Source of the DNA: Nematopogon swammerdamellus
Taxonomy: Eukaryota > Arthropoda > Insecta > Lepidoptera > Adelidae
Reading direction: 5' to 3'
Assembly (NCBI GenBank): GCA_946902875.1
Contig: OX336343.1
Coordinates: forward strand, 1,340,754 to 1,404,753
Length of the DNA stretch: 64,000 bases
Positions 42,804-53,623 of this stretch are shown here, in pieces. The position numbers and the translations under genes were made by a program. How positions within the stretch are numbered: position 1 is the first letter of the stretch; each line of letters starts with the position of its first letter. The notes beneath the pieces were generated by a model that had not been told where the DNA came from, made no database searches, and was given only the letters and a program-made list of their open reading frames with translations.

Positions 42804-42923
42804 GCGCGGCGCGCGTGCGAGCATGTCCTGCGACGACGATAGTCTCTCGGCCGACAGCAGCCGCTGCACCGACTCCACCACCACCGACAGCGTGTGCAGC
42901 GCCGTCCGCGAGCTGCGCCAACA
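42804..42923 (+). CDS. Candidate 120-bp cassette exon in the myosin intron
   Basis: The frame reads RGARASMSCDDDSLSADSSR, then CTDSTTTDSVCSAVRELRQ, a Ser/Asp-rich peptide. A donor 'gtgagc' follows at 42924, and an acceptor 'ctcgctgcgcag' ends at 42803. Taken so, the exon is 120 bp with phase 2 at both ends. That fits exactly between the exon ending at 37282 (two codon bases left over) and the exon at 52593 (one base to complete), so it could be skipped or included without frame loss. GC content is like the proven exons. I know no homologue, the acceptor is weak, and a MITE begins just after the donor. Confidence 0.35.
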
Positions 42924-42934
42924 GTGAGCCAATA

Positions 42935-43036
42935 CACACTTGTACACGTTGGCCCAACGCTGGGCCCAGTGCGCTTATTGTGTCTCCGTTCCTCACGCCA
43001 ACGTTGGCTTGCTTGGGCCAACGTGTACAAGCGCCT
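42935..43036. mobile_element. Short inverted-repeat MITE
   Basis: 'cttgtacacgttggcccaac' at 42938 is mirrored by 'ttgggccaacgtgtacaag' ending about 43033. The core is about 60 bp. There is no clear TSD. Confidence 0.6.
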
Positions 43037-43162
43037 TAACGTCATTTGGTTTTATTTCGGTGCGGATTGGATAGTGTGTTGAAGATCTTATCAAGTGAGT
43101 TTGTCGTTTTTCATTCTAGTTTTCGAAAATTGTTTGAATTTTCAAAATGTATACCTATACAT

Positions 43163-43256
43163 ATTTTTATTTTTTTTTTTTTTTTTTTATGGAACCTGAC
43201 ACGGTTGGCTACATCACCTACAACATCCGTGATGTCAGCCCATAACACAGGGTGAA
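43163..43256 (-). mobile_element. SINE S1 3' fragment
   Basis: Poly-T of about 20, then 'tatggaacctgacacggttg ... cagcccataacacagggtga'. Confidence 0.75.
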
Positions 43257-43261
43257 CTACA

Positions 43262-44605
43262 CATATCCAACATTCCAATATATTAGTTTCACTATTTTAT
43301 AGACGTGATTCACTATATGTCTTTCGTTTGGGTGTAGATTGAGTTTGGTAGATGTTGATCGCCTTGTCACTGGATTAAAGATCGTCTCTACATTTCCGGC
43401 GATCACAAAATCCTATTGTAGATTTAATTCATTTGAGTTTAATTAAGTTTGTTTATACATTTTAATTTTGCATAATAATTTAAAATATAATTTTGATTTA
43501 ATTTGGGCGATGTTGATCGCCTTCTCCCAGGATTAAACATCGTCTCTACCTTCTTACCGATCAGAAAAATTCTGTTGTAGGTTTAGGCATAGTGTCCATT
43601 TGTGTGTGCATTTGATTTAGTTTCAAATGCACTTTTCTTGCCTTCTATACGAGCTTCTATAATCCTCCACGATGCGGAATATAATGATGAGCCAGCCTTC
43701 CTATTTACATAGAGATGTTTTTGCGCACAGTATTTGTGCAGATTGCATTAGCTTTAAATGCTTTTTCCACTTGGCTGCTGATGCGACTGCGTTTCTGGTT
43801 CACACGATTGCTTATTACTTATTTCATCGTATTTTGTTTGGATCGCTAGCTTTGAAATTATCATTATCGTCTACTTGATTCGGCAACATCACAAAAGTAA
43901 CTTTTATACATATTATATCAAATTACTTACCTCTACATTCTATTGAATGTGGTATTATAAAGTTAATGTTACTGTTCTCTGTTCGTGTTGCGCAATTTTG
44001 TTTCCAACGTCAATAAGAATGCATCATACTTATAATAACATTAAGTCTATTGTACAGACAGGGAAAACTTTGTAAGTTTCGTGTTTTGCAAATTGTGCGA
44101 ATTAAACCACATTATGTTCGCCGATCCAAATAACTGAAATTTGGACACATTAACGAATTACGTAGAAAACGGTTTAACGTAGATACATATTGTTAAAGAA
44201 ATAATAATGTTCGCATAACACATTCATCTATAGACAGAACATTTCATACCATGGTGTAAAGTAAGTAATTTCACAGTCAGGAGTACTGACAGTGATACAT
44301 CTTTGGAATATAAGGTATAGTACCCTCGGCTCCCATGACAGGAAAAGGATGTAGTGTGGCCCAGCATGTAAAGTTTTCGAAAATTGCTTGCATTATTTTT
44401 CCAAGATGTTCAGTTCAGTTTAAACCAACATTCCAATTTGATAGTTTCACTACTTTATAGACGTGATTTATACATTTCTTTCGTTTGGGTGTAGATTGAG
44501 TTTGGTAAATGTTGATCGCTTTGTCCCTGGATTTAAACATCGTCTCTACCTTTATCACAAAATCCTGTTGTAGATTCATTTCAATTTGATTAAATTTTTA
44601 TTTAT
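43262..44605 (+). repeat. Three copies of an unassigned repeat of up to about 180 bp
   Basis: Copies at 43262-43445, 43500-43592 and 44415-44600 share 'tagatgttgatcgcct.gtc', 'ggattaaa.atcgtctctac' and 'atcacaaaatcctgttgtag'. The first and third also share 'ttatagacgtgatt' and 'ctttcgtttgggtgtagatt'. Sequence between them is AT-rich and non-coding; 44606-45240 shows nothing further. Confidence 0.6.
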
Positions 44606-45240
44606 TTATTTTAATTTTGCATATTTTTTTCACACTTAGCATTTATACATAAATTATGTTATGTATAATATATAAATAATGTACTAACTATTGTCATGGG
44701 CTTTATTTACTGTAAGATATTACCCGACTTCCAAATAAACCATTTTAACTAAGTATTTACTTAAATTAATTCCTACTTTACCTGCGGAGATAAAACAGGC
44801 GTAACCAATAGACAAAATAGCGGAAAATCACGTGCCATTATAATATCTTAACTTATGTGGACAACAGCTAGTCTTTATATACATATTAGTACGACATTAG
44901 ATCAAAAGTCGCCAATAAATTGGTTATAGTTCACCTCGTTAGCATAAAATCAACAGACGCTGGCGCGTGCGTGATCCGATCATTACTAGCATATTGAAAT
45001 GACATAATTTGATCGGCGCCAACTCTTCCGGCACACAATGACGTAACTAGCGGCAGGTATTCTAGCGGCGGCGAGTGCGTCGTTGCGTTTAGAAAGTATA
45101 GGAGGGTTCGGCCGTGATCAAGCATGACTTGATGACACAGCGAAAGTACGTACGAAAGCTCGTATGCGCAAAAGTACGCGAGAAAGCAATGCCTCTTGTG
45201 TTCGCATTCGTCATACCTTTTTTTTAATATGAAAACCAGC

Positions 45241-46008
45241 GTGGGTGGTATTACTATTACTAAGCCTACGCCGTCTGTCTGTCTGTCTGTCTGTCCGCCT
45301 GTCTGTCTGTCCGAGGGCTGTATCTCTTGAACCGTAATAGGTAACCCGTTGTTTTTTACAGAATATGTGTTATTTATTATTTTTATGTAAAACACATATT
45401 TTATTAATAATAATAAAAAAGCACATTTATTGATGAAATATTTCGCCCCGATGTTGGTGGCGTCTTCAGTCAAGTGAGAAATAATGATTTGATAGATATG
45501 TTTTTTAATATTTTCTTCTTTTTCTTCAATAAAAAAAAAAAAAAGAAGAAAATATTAAAAAACATATCTATCAAATCATTATTTCTCACTTGACTGAAGA
45601 CGCCACCAACATCGGGGCGAAATATTTCATCAATAAATGTGCTTTTTTAATATTATTAATAAAATATGTGTTTTACATAAAAAATAAAGCAACAAAAAGT
45701 TGTTAGTATTTAATTAAAAAATATATATATTTATAAAGTGAAAGTGTTATTTATTATGGCCGATATAACAACAAATATGTAATAAAAAAAATAAGAAAAA
45801 GTAAAAATTCACGGGGGTCCCCATACAAGAAACTAAAAAGAGTATGCGCGCCATCTACCGAAAACAGTATGAGGCATTTTAAGTAATCATGAATTTTAAA
45901 ATGAAGCATTTCATAAAACACGACATAGATGTCGTGAGTGGCTCTGACCACGACATGGCGATACGGAACCCTTGGTGCGCGAGTTCGACTCGCACTTGGC
46001 CGGTTTTT
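45241..46008 (+). repeat. R1 copy split by a snap-back insertion
   Basis: The R1 5' part is 45241-45380 (CTGT run, 'cttgaaccgtaataggtaac') and the 3' part 45744-46008 ('atggccgatataacaacaaa' to 'gcacttggccggttttttt'). The 14-bp sequence GTGTTATTTATTAT is present on both sides of the insert. Confidence 0.8.
45381..45743. mobile_element. Snap-back (foldback) insertion with 14-bp TSD
   Basis: 45378-45530 and 45533-45687 are near-perfect inverted copies of about 150 bp ('gcacatttattgatgaaata', 'ttcgccccgatgttggtggc', 'gtcttcagtcaagtgagaaa' and their inverses). The centre is a T-rich/A-rich loop. A 55-bp unique AT tail (45688-45743) follows. The exact 14-bp duplication at 45367-45380 and 45744-45757 marks a real insertion. 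It has no transposase or RT. Confidence 0.85.
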
Positions 46009-46009
46009 T

Positions 46010-47065
46010 TCCTTGGTACGACTGACACGGTTGGCTACATTACCTACAACATCCGTGTCGTCATCCCATAACACCGGGTGAACTAGGTAACATGTCAGGC
46101 CTATTTTCGATGGTAAGGTTGACAGAGCCAAATTCATCTCTCCTCACGAAACCACGTTCACTGAGATGCCATATACCATCGGATTTGCGCACTGTTGCTG
46201 GGCTGTCTAGCCTATTGATACGCCGTTTGAAGACACCCAGGTTAGATGATTCGGGAAACACACTCGCCCGTAGACAGTTCCACACCCTAGCGGTGGTGCG
46301 ACAAAGGAACGATTTTGAAAACTAAGCGATTTATTCTCAAAAGCCCAATATCAATAACATAAGGGTGCGGTTTGGCTCTCTGCGAAGAGTATTGCGGAGA
46401 TAAGACGAATTACACAGAATAAGGGATGCCAGTTCCTCAGAGCGGCACCCGTGATAGCACCACCTGTAAAACAGACTCTACCTGTAAAACAGAATCTACC
46501 TATGTAAAACAGACTCTACCTGTAAAACAGAATCTACCTGTAAAACAGACTCTACCCGTAAAACAGACTCTACCTGTAAACAGACTCTACCTGTAAAACA
46601 TACTCTACCTGTAAAACAGACTCTACCTGTAAAACAAACTCTACATGTAAAACAGCCTCTACCTGTAGAACATACTCTACCCGTAAAACAAGCTCTACCT
46701 GTAAAACAGACTCTACCTGTAAAACATACTCTACCTGTAAAACATACTCTACCTGTAAAACATACTCTACCTTTAAAACATCCTCTATCTCTAAAACATA
46801 CTCTACCTGTAAAACAGACTGTGTGTAAAACAGACTCTACCTGTAAAACAGACTACCTGTAAAACGAACTCCCAATACGTGTCTTGTGACTCGAAACTTA
46901 CAGATGGTCTAGAATCTCTGAGGACTCTAGATCATCTCTAAGTTTCGGGTCACCAACTAGACGGATAGCTTGGCGCTGCTGTATCGAATCTAAGGACTCA
47001 AGATGATATTGATCTAGTCTAGAAACTATAATATTAAGTAGGTACGCGAGTATTTCACCTGTGAA
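46010..47065 (-). pseudogene. CR1/Jockey-like LINE 3' part with minisatellite in its coding region
   Basis: The minus strand reads LESLDSIQQR..AIRLVGDPKL (about 47020-46920). It is then interrupted by the 18-bp array, then SEELASLIL, VWNCLRASVFPESSNLGVFK and RRINRLDSPATVRKSDG. The 3' UTR is the 85 bp that also form the SINE S1 tail ('caacatccgtgtcgtcatcc' inverted). 5'-truncated, with several frameshifts. Confidence 0.8.
46463..46866 (-). repeat. 18-bp minisatellite, about 22 units, derived from LINE RT coding sequence
   Basis: The unit, read on minus, is 'gtagagtctgttttacag'. The unexpanded LINE at 28095-28115 has 'actcagtctgttctacaggt' (encoding SLFYR) at the same place in the protein. Units vary by one or two bases and a few have lost 1-4 bp. 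Confidence 0.85.
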
Positions 47066-48350
47066 GCCGAATTCCATACAAGTTCATCCACTCACTAGCA
47101 AGCAAATGAAATTCCCTAAATAATTATATGATCTCGATCAGTCTGGATCGCAAAATTATATCGATTCCTATCTTTACACAGCTTTCTAGTTTTTCGTGTG
47201 CTGGTTCCATATGGCCATCATCTTGGGCAGTAAGTTTGAATTGAGAATCCAAGTTTCTAGTGTTGGTGCTTCTCGTCTGGGCAACATGTTGGCAATCCAA
47301 CGCGAACGACATTTTCGCTTCTTGTAGGTAGAGTCGATCTCTCGTGTTGTATGTGTGGTGTGGGGTCATCGGAATCGCGGCGTATAGGTGCCTGCTGTGT
47401 CGTTGTAACATTACGTTTCATTCGTTACCTTTCATCTTTCGTTATCTGTTTGTACGTTTGATTGCGTCGCCGCATCGCCACCTAACATACTTCGCTGAAC
47501 ACCGGAAACTTCGGATAAGTTTACAAATCCTATACTATTTTTTACATTATATATAATTTCGCAATATCGATGTATATTACCGATAGGTACTTATATAATT
47601 TGTTGCTCGGAAACGGCTCTACGATTTGGATGAAATTTTGTATTTAGATAATATTTTATTTTCCATGTTTATCTAGGTTCCCGAGAAAATCCGTTTTCAC
47701 ACACACTTAAAATAAGTTTTTAGGGTTCCGTATCCGGTACGGGACCCTATTACTAAGCCTACGCCGTCTGTCTGTCCATTTTTAGGTGTAATAATTATTA
47801 TGACATTATTATTGACTTGTAATATGAAAAATTATTATTAATATAATTTACCGAATAGAGTGAGAAGAATTTTAACTAATCAGGACATTTAACTAATTTT
47901 AAATTTTATTTATTAAGGTAAACTTACAGTGCAAATACTTATTAAATAAACATACAATTATAACTTACAGGACACCAATTAAAAGTTTACACATTTAGAT
48001 TCAGATTTAGAGAGATAAAAGAAAAACCGAAAATATAACACGGATAATGAAAACAACAGACATTTAAGTGCACATTTCTTATACAAATTATTACTTAAAA
48101 ACTAAAATAAATCTAAAACGTTATATCGCATCGAAAGCACGTCTAAATTTACTCTTAAGTACAGTAGGGTAGTAGTACAGTAGGTAATTAAGAATTTTAA
48201 AACGATCGCCTCCATTACCATTTAACGGCCAATTGTTTAACCAACAAAAGTTAGAATAACACGAAGTCATTTTATGAACACATAATCGGAACGAAATATG
48301 TTGCGGTGCAAATATTCATTTAATCATTCAGGTAAGTATTAAATAAATAA
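47066..48350. other. Gene-free stretch with an R1 start fragment
   Basis: 47722-47785 holds the R1 start 'agggttccgtatccggtacg' plus the CTGT run only. The rest, including frames at 47124-47556, resembles no family. 47880-48060 looks like a LINE tail ('aggtaaacttacagtgcaaa'). Confidence 0.45.
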
Positions 48351-48365
48351 GTGACCATGTTCCCG

Positions 48366-48835
48366 TTACCTCCTTGTCTGCCGGGGCCGCGGCAAACAAG
48401 GCTGCCGCCGCCAAGACGAGATTGTACAGCTCGCTGCGTGACCGCTTTGAGTTTCAACCTTTCGCCGTGGAGACTTTGGGACCATGGTCGTCTGAAACCA
48501 AGGTTTTCACGGAGAAGCTGGGAAAGCTTCTCGCGGAGAGGACTGGCGACCGTCGTTCCAAAGCATTCCTTAAACGGCGGATTAGTATTGAGATTCAGAG
48601 GGGTAACGCGGCGAGCGTACTGGGTACACTTGGCGTCGGCAGAGACGGGGCTTCGGCGGACTTTTCAGAAATTTATTTTTTGTAGGTTTTCTGGATATTA
48701 ATTTTAGATTAGTTTTAGTGTATTAATGTACTTATAGTTGTATTTTGTAGGCTGTTGTGTATTGTGTATATTTTATGTTATTGTTCATAATAATTATGTG
48801 AAAAATAAATTTTTAAGAGTTTTTTCTGTCAAACT
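48366..48835 (+). pseudogene. 5'-truncated relative of the PHD-RT-nuclease retrotransposon
   Basis: A frame of about 105 residues to the stop at 48685 reads AGAAANKAAAAKTRLYSSLR, FAVETLGPWSSETK and FLKRRISIEIQRGNAASVLG. It is homologous to the last residues of the frame at 58272-59720 (VETMGAWSEEAKR, RQRISVAIQRGNAASVLGT) and of 33484-34020. The 3' UTR ends near 'gtgaaaaataaattttt'. It is more deeply 5'-truncated than the 33.5-kb copy. Confidence 0.75.
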
Positions 48836-49729
48836 TAAGTGACCAATAAATGTTTAATTTCAGGCGAACAAGTGGGACACCACGGCATAGGTGTAGTGAT
48901 TTAGATTTCAAACGCATTGCGGTAACGAGAGAAAGTTAATTTGGTAGTCATGTTTTGGGTTAGCGGGTTAGTGAGTTGTGGATGGAGTTATGGATTTGGG
49001 CCGGGCGCGACGGACTGTGACGCCACACTAGCCTAGTACATTGCTCGTCAGCTGCCTTCACCGGTGTGAATTTAGCTAAGTTGTCCTGCTCAGCCACGAG
49101 TCAGTAAGCCTGGATACGAAATACGGCATCGTTTGTATGAGAACCGAGGTAGCCGCCAAAGGGGTGTGAAGTCTGAGGCGGGAGCGGCGCATGGAACGCC
49201 GTGATTGGCCGAGCGAGTAGGTAGCCAAGTGACGCCAGTCTTCCATACGTTTGAACGGGATTCATACAATAAGTCGCTCATTGTGTCGATTCGCGATGAA
49301 AAGATGAAACGGATTTAACAATATTTAACCCTTCTTTACATCAAGGGAATAATATAACTTTCTCTTAAATGAACAAAGGCAACGCCCCTTTCACAATTTT
49401 GCGAATTTGCAGATTTTCGCATAAACACGATAGCCGATAAGTTCTGAGATACCTCGGATACTTTATTATAAATCTACATAAAATTTCCAAAACAATGATA
49501 TGTAAGACCTCGTACATTGGTATTATCTTATTGGAGTATTTGTTATTGGAATTTTCCAAAATTAAAAAAATAATGTTAGAAAGTCGAAAAGTTTTGTAAC
49601 CAAAAAAAAAAATTATTATATTATTAACAACTATTTGCTAATTACTTAGCCAACGATATGACAAATTATATTGCAATATGACTTCGCGAAAAATTCGCGA
49701 AAATCTACCCTACCATAAAAAATTTATGA
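48836..49729. other. Gene-free stretch; inverted similarity to 50880-51040
   Basis: 49080-49140 ('cacgagtcagtaagcctgga') is the inverse of 50985-51015 ('tccaggcttactgactcgtg'), with similar flanks, so 49.1-51.0 kb may be bounded by inverted copies of one element. No gene is supported. Confidence 0.4.
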
Positions 49730-50095
49730 GTACCCACCTCGATATTTAATTTTTTTACGGTAAAATGAGGTTTTCCAGGCTTTGCCTTTTTTAACAAACT
49801 AACCAGCCATACCCACCTGGATATTTAATTTGTTTACGGTAAAATGAGGTTTTCCAGGTATGACTAAAACAAATTATCACGTGATAGATGGGTAGATCTC
49901 ATCGAGACGTTCAGTTTGAGTACCAACACGATGGGTCTAAGTTCAGTGGTTCTCGAGATATGACCAAAACAAATTAACACGTGACAGATGGGTAGATCTC
50001 ACCGAGACGTTCACTTTGAGTACCAACACGATGGGTCTAAGTCCAGTGGTTCTGTAGATATGACCAAAACTAATGATCACGTGACAGATGATAAT
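49730..50095 (+). repeat. Tandem repeats (about 77 bp x2, then about 109 bp x2.3)
   Basis: 'acccacctcgatatttaatt' at 49734 and 'acccacctggatatttaatt' at 49813 start the first pair. 'tatgactaaaacaaattatc' at 49858 and 'tatgaccaaaacaaattaac' at about 49968 begin the second set, which includes 'gtaccaacacgatgggtcta' twice. Non-coding. Confidence 0.7.
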
Positions 50096-50099
50096 TCCG

Positions 50100-51054
50100 A
50101 CCCCTCACTCGCATGATCGCATCGCATTTCGCATTTAGATGCTAGCTAGCTAGCTAGCAGCGGAGCGCAGGCGCTATATAGCATTTAGCATTTAGCAGTA
50201 CCACAGATAAATAGCACATACTTCATTGCTTTGTGCGTTCCAAAACAAACGAACCAACAAAGTTTTACGAACGAAACAGCAATGCTAATTAAAATTAAAT
50301 GTGATTATTGCTTAGCATTTAGCATTAATTTTTATTCATCAGGGCGCTTAGCAGTGCTAAATGCTAACGGGGTATTCATTATGAATTAATTTTGTTAATG
50401 CTAAGCATAACAAGACTAATTCCCGGTAGACGCATGACCTAAAGAAATTAATTCCTTTAGAGTCGCTCAAAAGTAAAAACCGGTAGGTACTGGTTGAATG
50501 AAAAAAGCGCGATAAACGAATATTGAACGAGGAAACCTGCTGAGGTTGACTAGAAGAAATGTCCTTTGGCAATAAGGCAGAATGCATGAAATATCTGTAT
50601 ACATTTAACATACATATTTATCAATAAACAAAAAAAATTACAAGAGCTAACTGCATCCAACACGATAGTCGACCTATGGTGGGTAAGCAGAAAAGAGCTC
50701 TCCATACATATTTACGCCGATGTTTGTTACTGAAATTCAAGCGAAAAATGCTATCAAATTGAATGAAAGTACTTACTCGTGAAAGGTGACTCCATCTGTG
50801 TTCAAGTTTGAATTTTTCGACGACTTTTTGCACCAAAGCACTGCACAATGAGGCATTTTGTGACAGACGCGCACGTTTGCTCCGCCTGAGCGGCGGACGG
50901 AGACTAAGATCGGTCGCCGGCGCTAGACTGACGCGCTGGCGCGTGTGCGCCGACGCGCGGCTACCCCTGTCCTCCTATGTATAGCGTATCCAGGCTTACT
51001 GACTCGTGTGCTCAGCGGACCAGTTGTCGGCACATCACTTTCTTTATTAACAGT
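50100..51054. other. Gene-free stretch with GCATTTAGCA-rich segment
   Basis: 50145-50160 is (GCTA)n. 'gcatttagca' and 'gctaaatgct' words recur at 50130-50375. Nothing else is recognised apart from the inverted similarity noted at 48836-49729. Confidence 0.4.
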
Positions 51055-51440
51055 AACACCCGACGAAAAAGAAGGGTGTTATAAGTTCGACGCCTCCGAC
51101 GTCTGTCTATGTGTCTTTGTGTCTGTCTGTGGCATCGTAGCTCCCAAACCGATGGGCCGATTTGAATGAGGTTGTTTTTATTAGAAAGCTGGTTTAACCG
51201 TGATGGTTCTTAGCTGTGTTAGTAATCAAGTAATTACGAAGTAATCAGAAAATTACGTCTCACGGATGGACCGACTTGGATGCGGTGTTTTTTAAAAAGC
51301 TTGAAATAAAAGTTTAATTACTTACAAATTTAAAAAACCCCCGACCTTTAAAAAGTCAAAAATAATAATTATTTTTGACCCCGACTCCTTTAAGTAACGG
51401 AAATTATCTCCGTTACTTAAAGGAGTCGGGGGGCCGCTAA
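51055..51440 (+). repeat. R6 copy and an 85-bp hairpin
   Basis: 51055-51320 is R6 (inverse of 160-318). 51385-51432 is a strong hairpin ('ccccgactcctttaagtaac' / 'gttacttaaaggagtcgggg'). Confidence 0.6.
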
Positions 51441-51599
51441 GTAAATAAAATATAAAACCTCAGAGCTGCGCTGGTATTTACTAAGCGGTCCCACGAAAAT
51501 ATTATGAACGTAAATAATATTTTTATGTTTATATTTAGTACTAAGCACGTACTTGCTTTATATATATTTTTGATTAGAAAAATGCAAATTGAAAATCAT

Positions 51600-51685
51600 T
51601 CGAAAAAATACATCCCGACCAGGATTCGAACCTGGGTCTCTGGCTTGAGCCGCCAACGCGATAACCAACTACACCACCGGGCCGG
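51600..51685 (-). mobile_element. tRNA-like SINE head (S3)
   Basis: The minus strand reads 'ggcccggtggtgtagttggt' + 'tatcgcgttggcggc' ... 'cccaggttcgaatcctggtc' + 'gggatg'. A- and B-box and T-arm are clear, but the acceptor stem pairs poorly and U33 is missing, so it is a tRNA-derived element and not a working tRNA. A short T-rich tail follows. Confidence 0.6.
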
Positions 51686-51712
51686 GGCTTCGAAAGTTTG
51701 TGGCTTGGTCAT

Positions 51713-52023
51713 CGGCCGCCATTTTGAAAAAAAATCAAAACAAAGGCCAGCGATGAAACCTGGATAAATCGATGGGGGATACATAGACAAACATAAAATG
51801 TTATATAACATTAGTTCCTAAAGTGTCACGTTACTGAAATAATTGGAGGTAAAGATCGCAATATGGCCAATACATAATTCTTTACCTCCAATTATCTCAG
51901 TAACGTTACACTAAGAACTAATGCTACATAACATTTTATGTTTGTCTATGTACCCCATATCGATTTATCCAGGGTTTATCGCTGGCCTTTGTTTTGATTT
52001 TTTTTCAAAATGGCCGCCGCCGC
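51713..52023. repeat. Foldback element, about 140-bp arms, 25-bp spacer
   Basis: The left arm 'ggccgccattttgaaaaaaa ... aaaggccagcgatgaaacct ... gacaaacataaaatgttata ... aattggaggtaaag' is inverted at 51883-52023. Arms differ at about 10% of positions. The frames on both sides are mirror shadows. Confidence 0.8.
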
Positions 52024-52592
52024 CTCAAGCCATCTTCCATAGTAAAATATATCGAAAAGGGGTTAGACCCTTTTCGATCTATTGCACCTTCATGATGTCG
52101 CATAATTTTTTGCGAACTGTCAACAGTGCACGGTGCTACAATTGTGCACTGCTATGAAAGTTTCAGGCAAACATTTTACTTGGCTGCGAACTCACTGTGT
52201 GCTCCATCCAACGCCGTGAGATGGCGCCACTAGTTCTTTCTACCTGATTACATCGAACTAACGAAGTGTTTTAGGTGTTCCAGAACTCTGGTTACCCACC
52301 TATCTACTGCTAACGTTGCGGAAGCACAGTGTTGCCATATGTACGGATTTATCCGTATTTATGCGGATTTTCAATGTAAGATACGGAATTAAAATACCTG
52401 ATTTTTATACAAAATCCTTTATACAGATTTTCACGCAAGAAGATTTGTATGGAGTACGGATTTTCTATAAAGCTTTTCATAGAAGAAAACACATTTATAC
52501 GGATTCTCCAATTACATAAACGGATTTTTGAAAACCTGATCTGGCAACGCTGCGGAAGCATTCTAAACTCATCCATATCATCCCCTCCGCAG
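52024..52592. other. Intron end without recognised element
   Basis: AT-rich, with repeated 'acggattt' words (52340-52530). It ends in the acceptor tract 'atcatcccctccgcag' of the next exon. Confidence 0.4.
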
Positions 52593-52851
52593 ACTGGAGG
52601 TGCTGAAGGCGGACTCGTCGCTCAAGAGCAAGGCGAAGCGCAACGAGTGGACGTGGAAGCAGCAGACGGACGTGGTGAAGTGGCAGGCGGGGCCGCTGCG
52701 CGCGCCGCTGCTCCGCCTGGCAGCAGCGCTCGCGCCGCCCGCGCTCGACTGCTTCCTGTGCGTGCGCGCGTACTGCGGGGACCTCGCGCCGCAGGAGCGC
52801 GCGCACCACCCGGACCTCACGGAGGTCAAGTGCGTCTACACGGTGCTCATG
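52593..52851 (+). CDS. Myosin XV-type gene, MyTH4 exon 2
   Basis: The acceptor is 'tcccctccgcag' and the donor 'gtgagt' at 52852. It starts with the third base of a Glu codon left by the exon at 37047 (giving SPELEVLKAD) and ends in phase 0. It encodes the MyTH4 stretch NEWTWKQQTDVVKWQ, APLLRL, a DCFLCVRAYCGDL helix and LTEVKCVYTVLM. These are characteristic of myosin XV / Drosophila Myo10A. It is strongly GC-rich with CTG/GCG codons against an AT-rich intron. The minus-strand frames here are shadows. Confidence 0.9.
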
Positions 52852-52894
52852 GTGAGTCTGCTGAACCGCCGCTTCCCCTGACGACATCCTCTCA

Positions 52895-53540
52895 GCCGAA
52901 ACGACACCTGAAAGACATTGGCGGCTCCTTTCGTGAACACTCGGCTCGAAAACTCGTAACAAAAATGACATGCGCCGCCTCAACATTACGTTTTTTTTAG
53001 TCTCCGGTATGGCACCTACCTTCTCGGAGGTGATATTGGCTGGCGCTTTAGCCCCTCCAACTCAGCCACCCATACCGGATTACATAAAAAAAAAACACCA
53101 AAACATCACTCATACCACTTTCCTTCGAGCCGATGTCTGCCGAAGTGTGCACGAAAGGAGCCGACAATGTCTTTCAGGTGTCGCACCGCCTCTCAGCGGG
53201 CTCCACATAGGACCTTGTCAGTTGTCACACAGCGGTATCACATCAATGTGACAACGTTCTATGTATTAATATGAACAGTTAGACCTGCCTACCGATAGCG
53301 ATGACCTTGTCTAGCGATAATAAATAAATAGAAAACCGGGCAAGTGCGAGTCGGACTCGCGCACCGAGGATTCTGTATCACAACACAGTATATTTTTAGC
53401 GTTCCTTACCACTCCCAATTGGCCGGTTTTTTTATTATTTAAAAACGTTTAAAACACGTTTCTTGTATGAAGAACGGACGGGCGGACGGACAACCTAGGT
53501 GTATTTAGTAATAGGGTCCCGTACGTTAGGGAAAGGAGAT
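52895..53540. repeat. Intronic repeats: inverse R7, S2 tail, inverse R1
   Basis: 52895-52995 is R7 (inverse of 11305-11440). 52998-53094 is a + strand S2 3' fragment. 53120-53185 is R7-like again. 53335-53540 is a broken antisense R1 ('ccgggcaagtgcgagtcgga' ... 'aatagggtcccgtacg'). Confidence 0.6.
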
Positions 53541-53623
53541 GTCACCTATATAGATCTGAAATGTTGCAATGACCACACACGTGTAGTATAAACATTAAAA
53601 TAAAAATGTTGTCTCCTGATCAG

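Noticed and set aside
44931..45473. 180-codon minus-strand ORF
   Set aside because: Runs through R1 microsatellite and one arm of the palindrome; composite of repeats.
51600..51685. A functional tRNA gene
   Set aside because: A and B boxes are clear, but the acceptor stem mismatches and the anticodon loop lacks U33; better read as a SINE head.
52495..52986. 163-codon minus-strand ORF
   Set aside because: Mirror of the plus-strand MyTH4 exon 52593-52851; no domain of its own.
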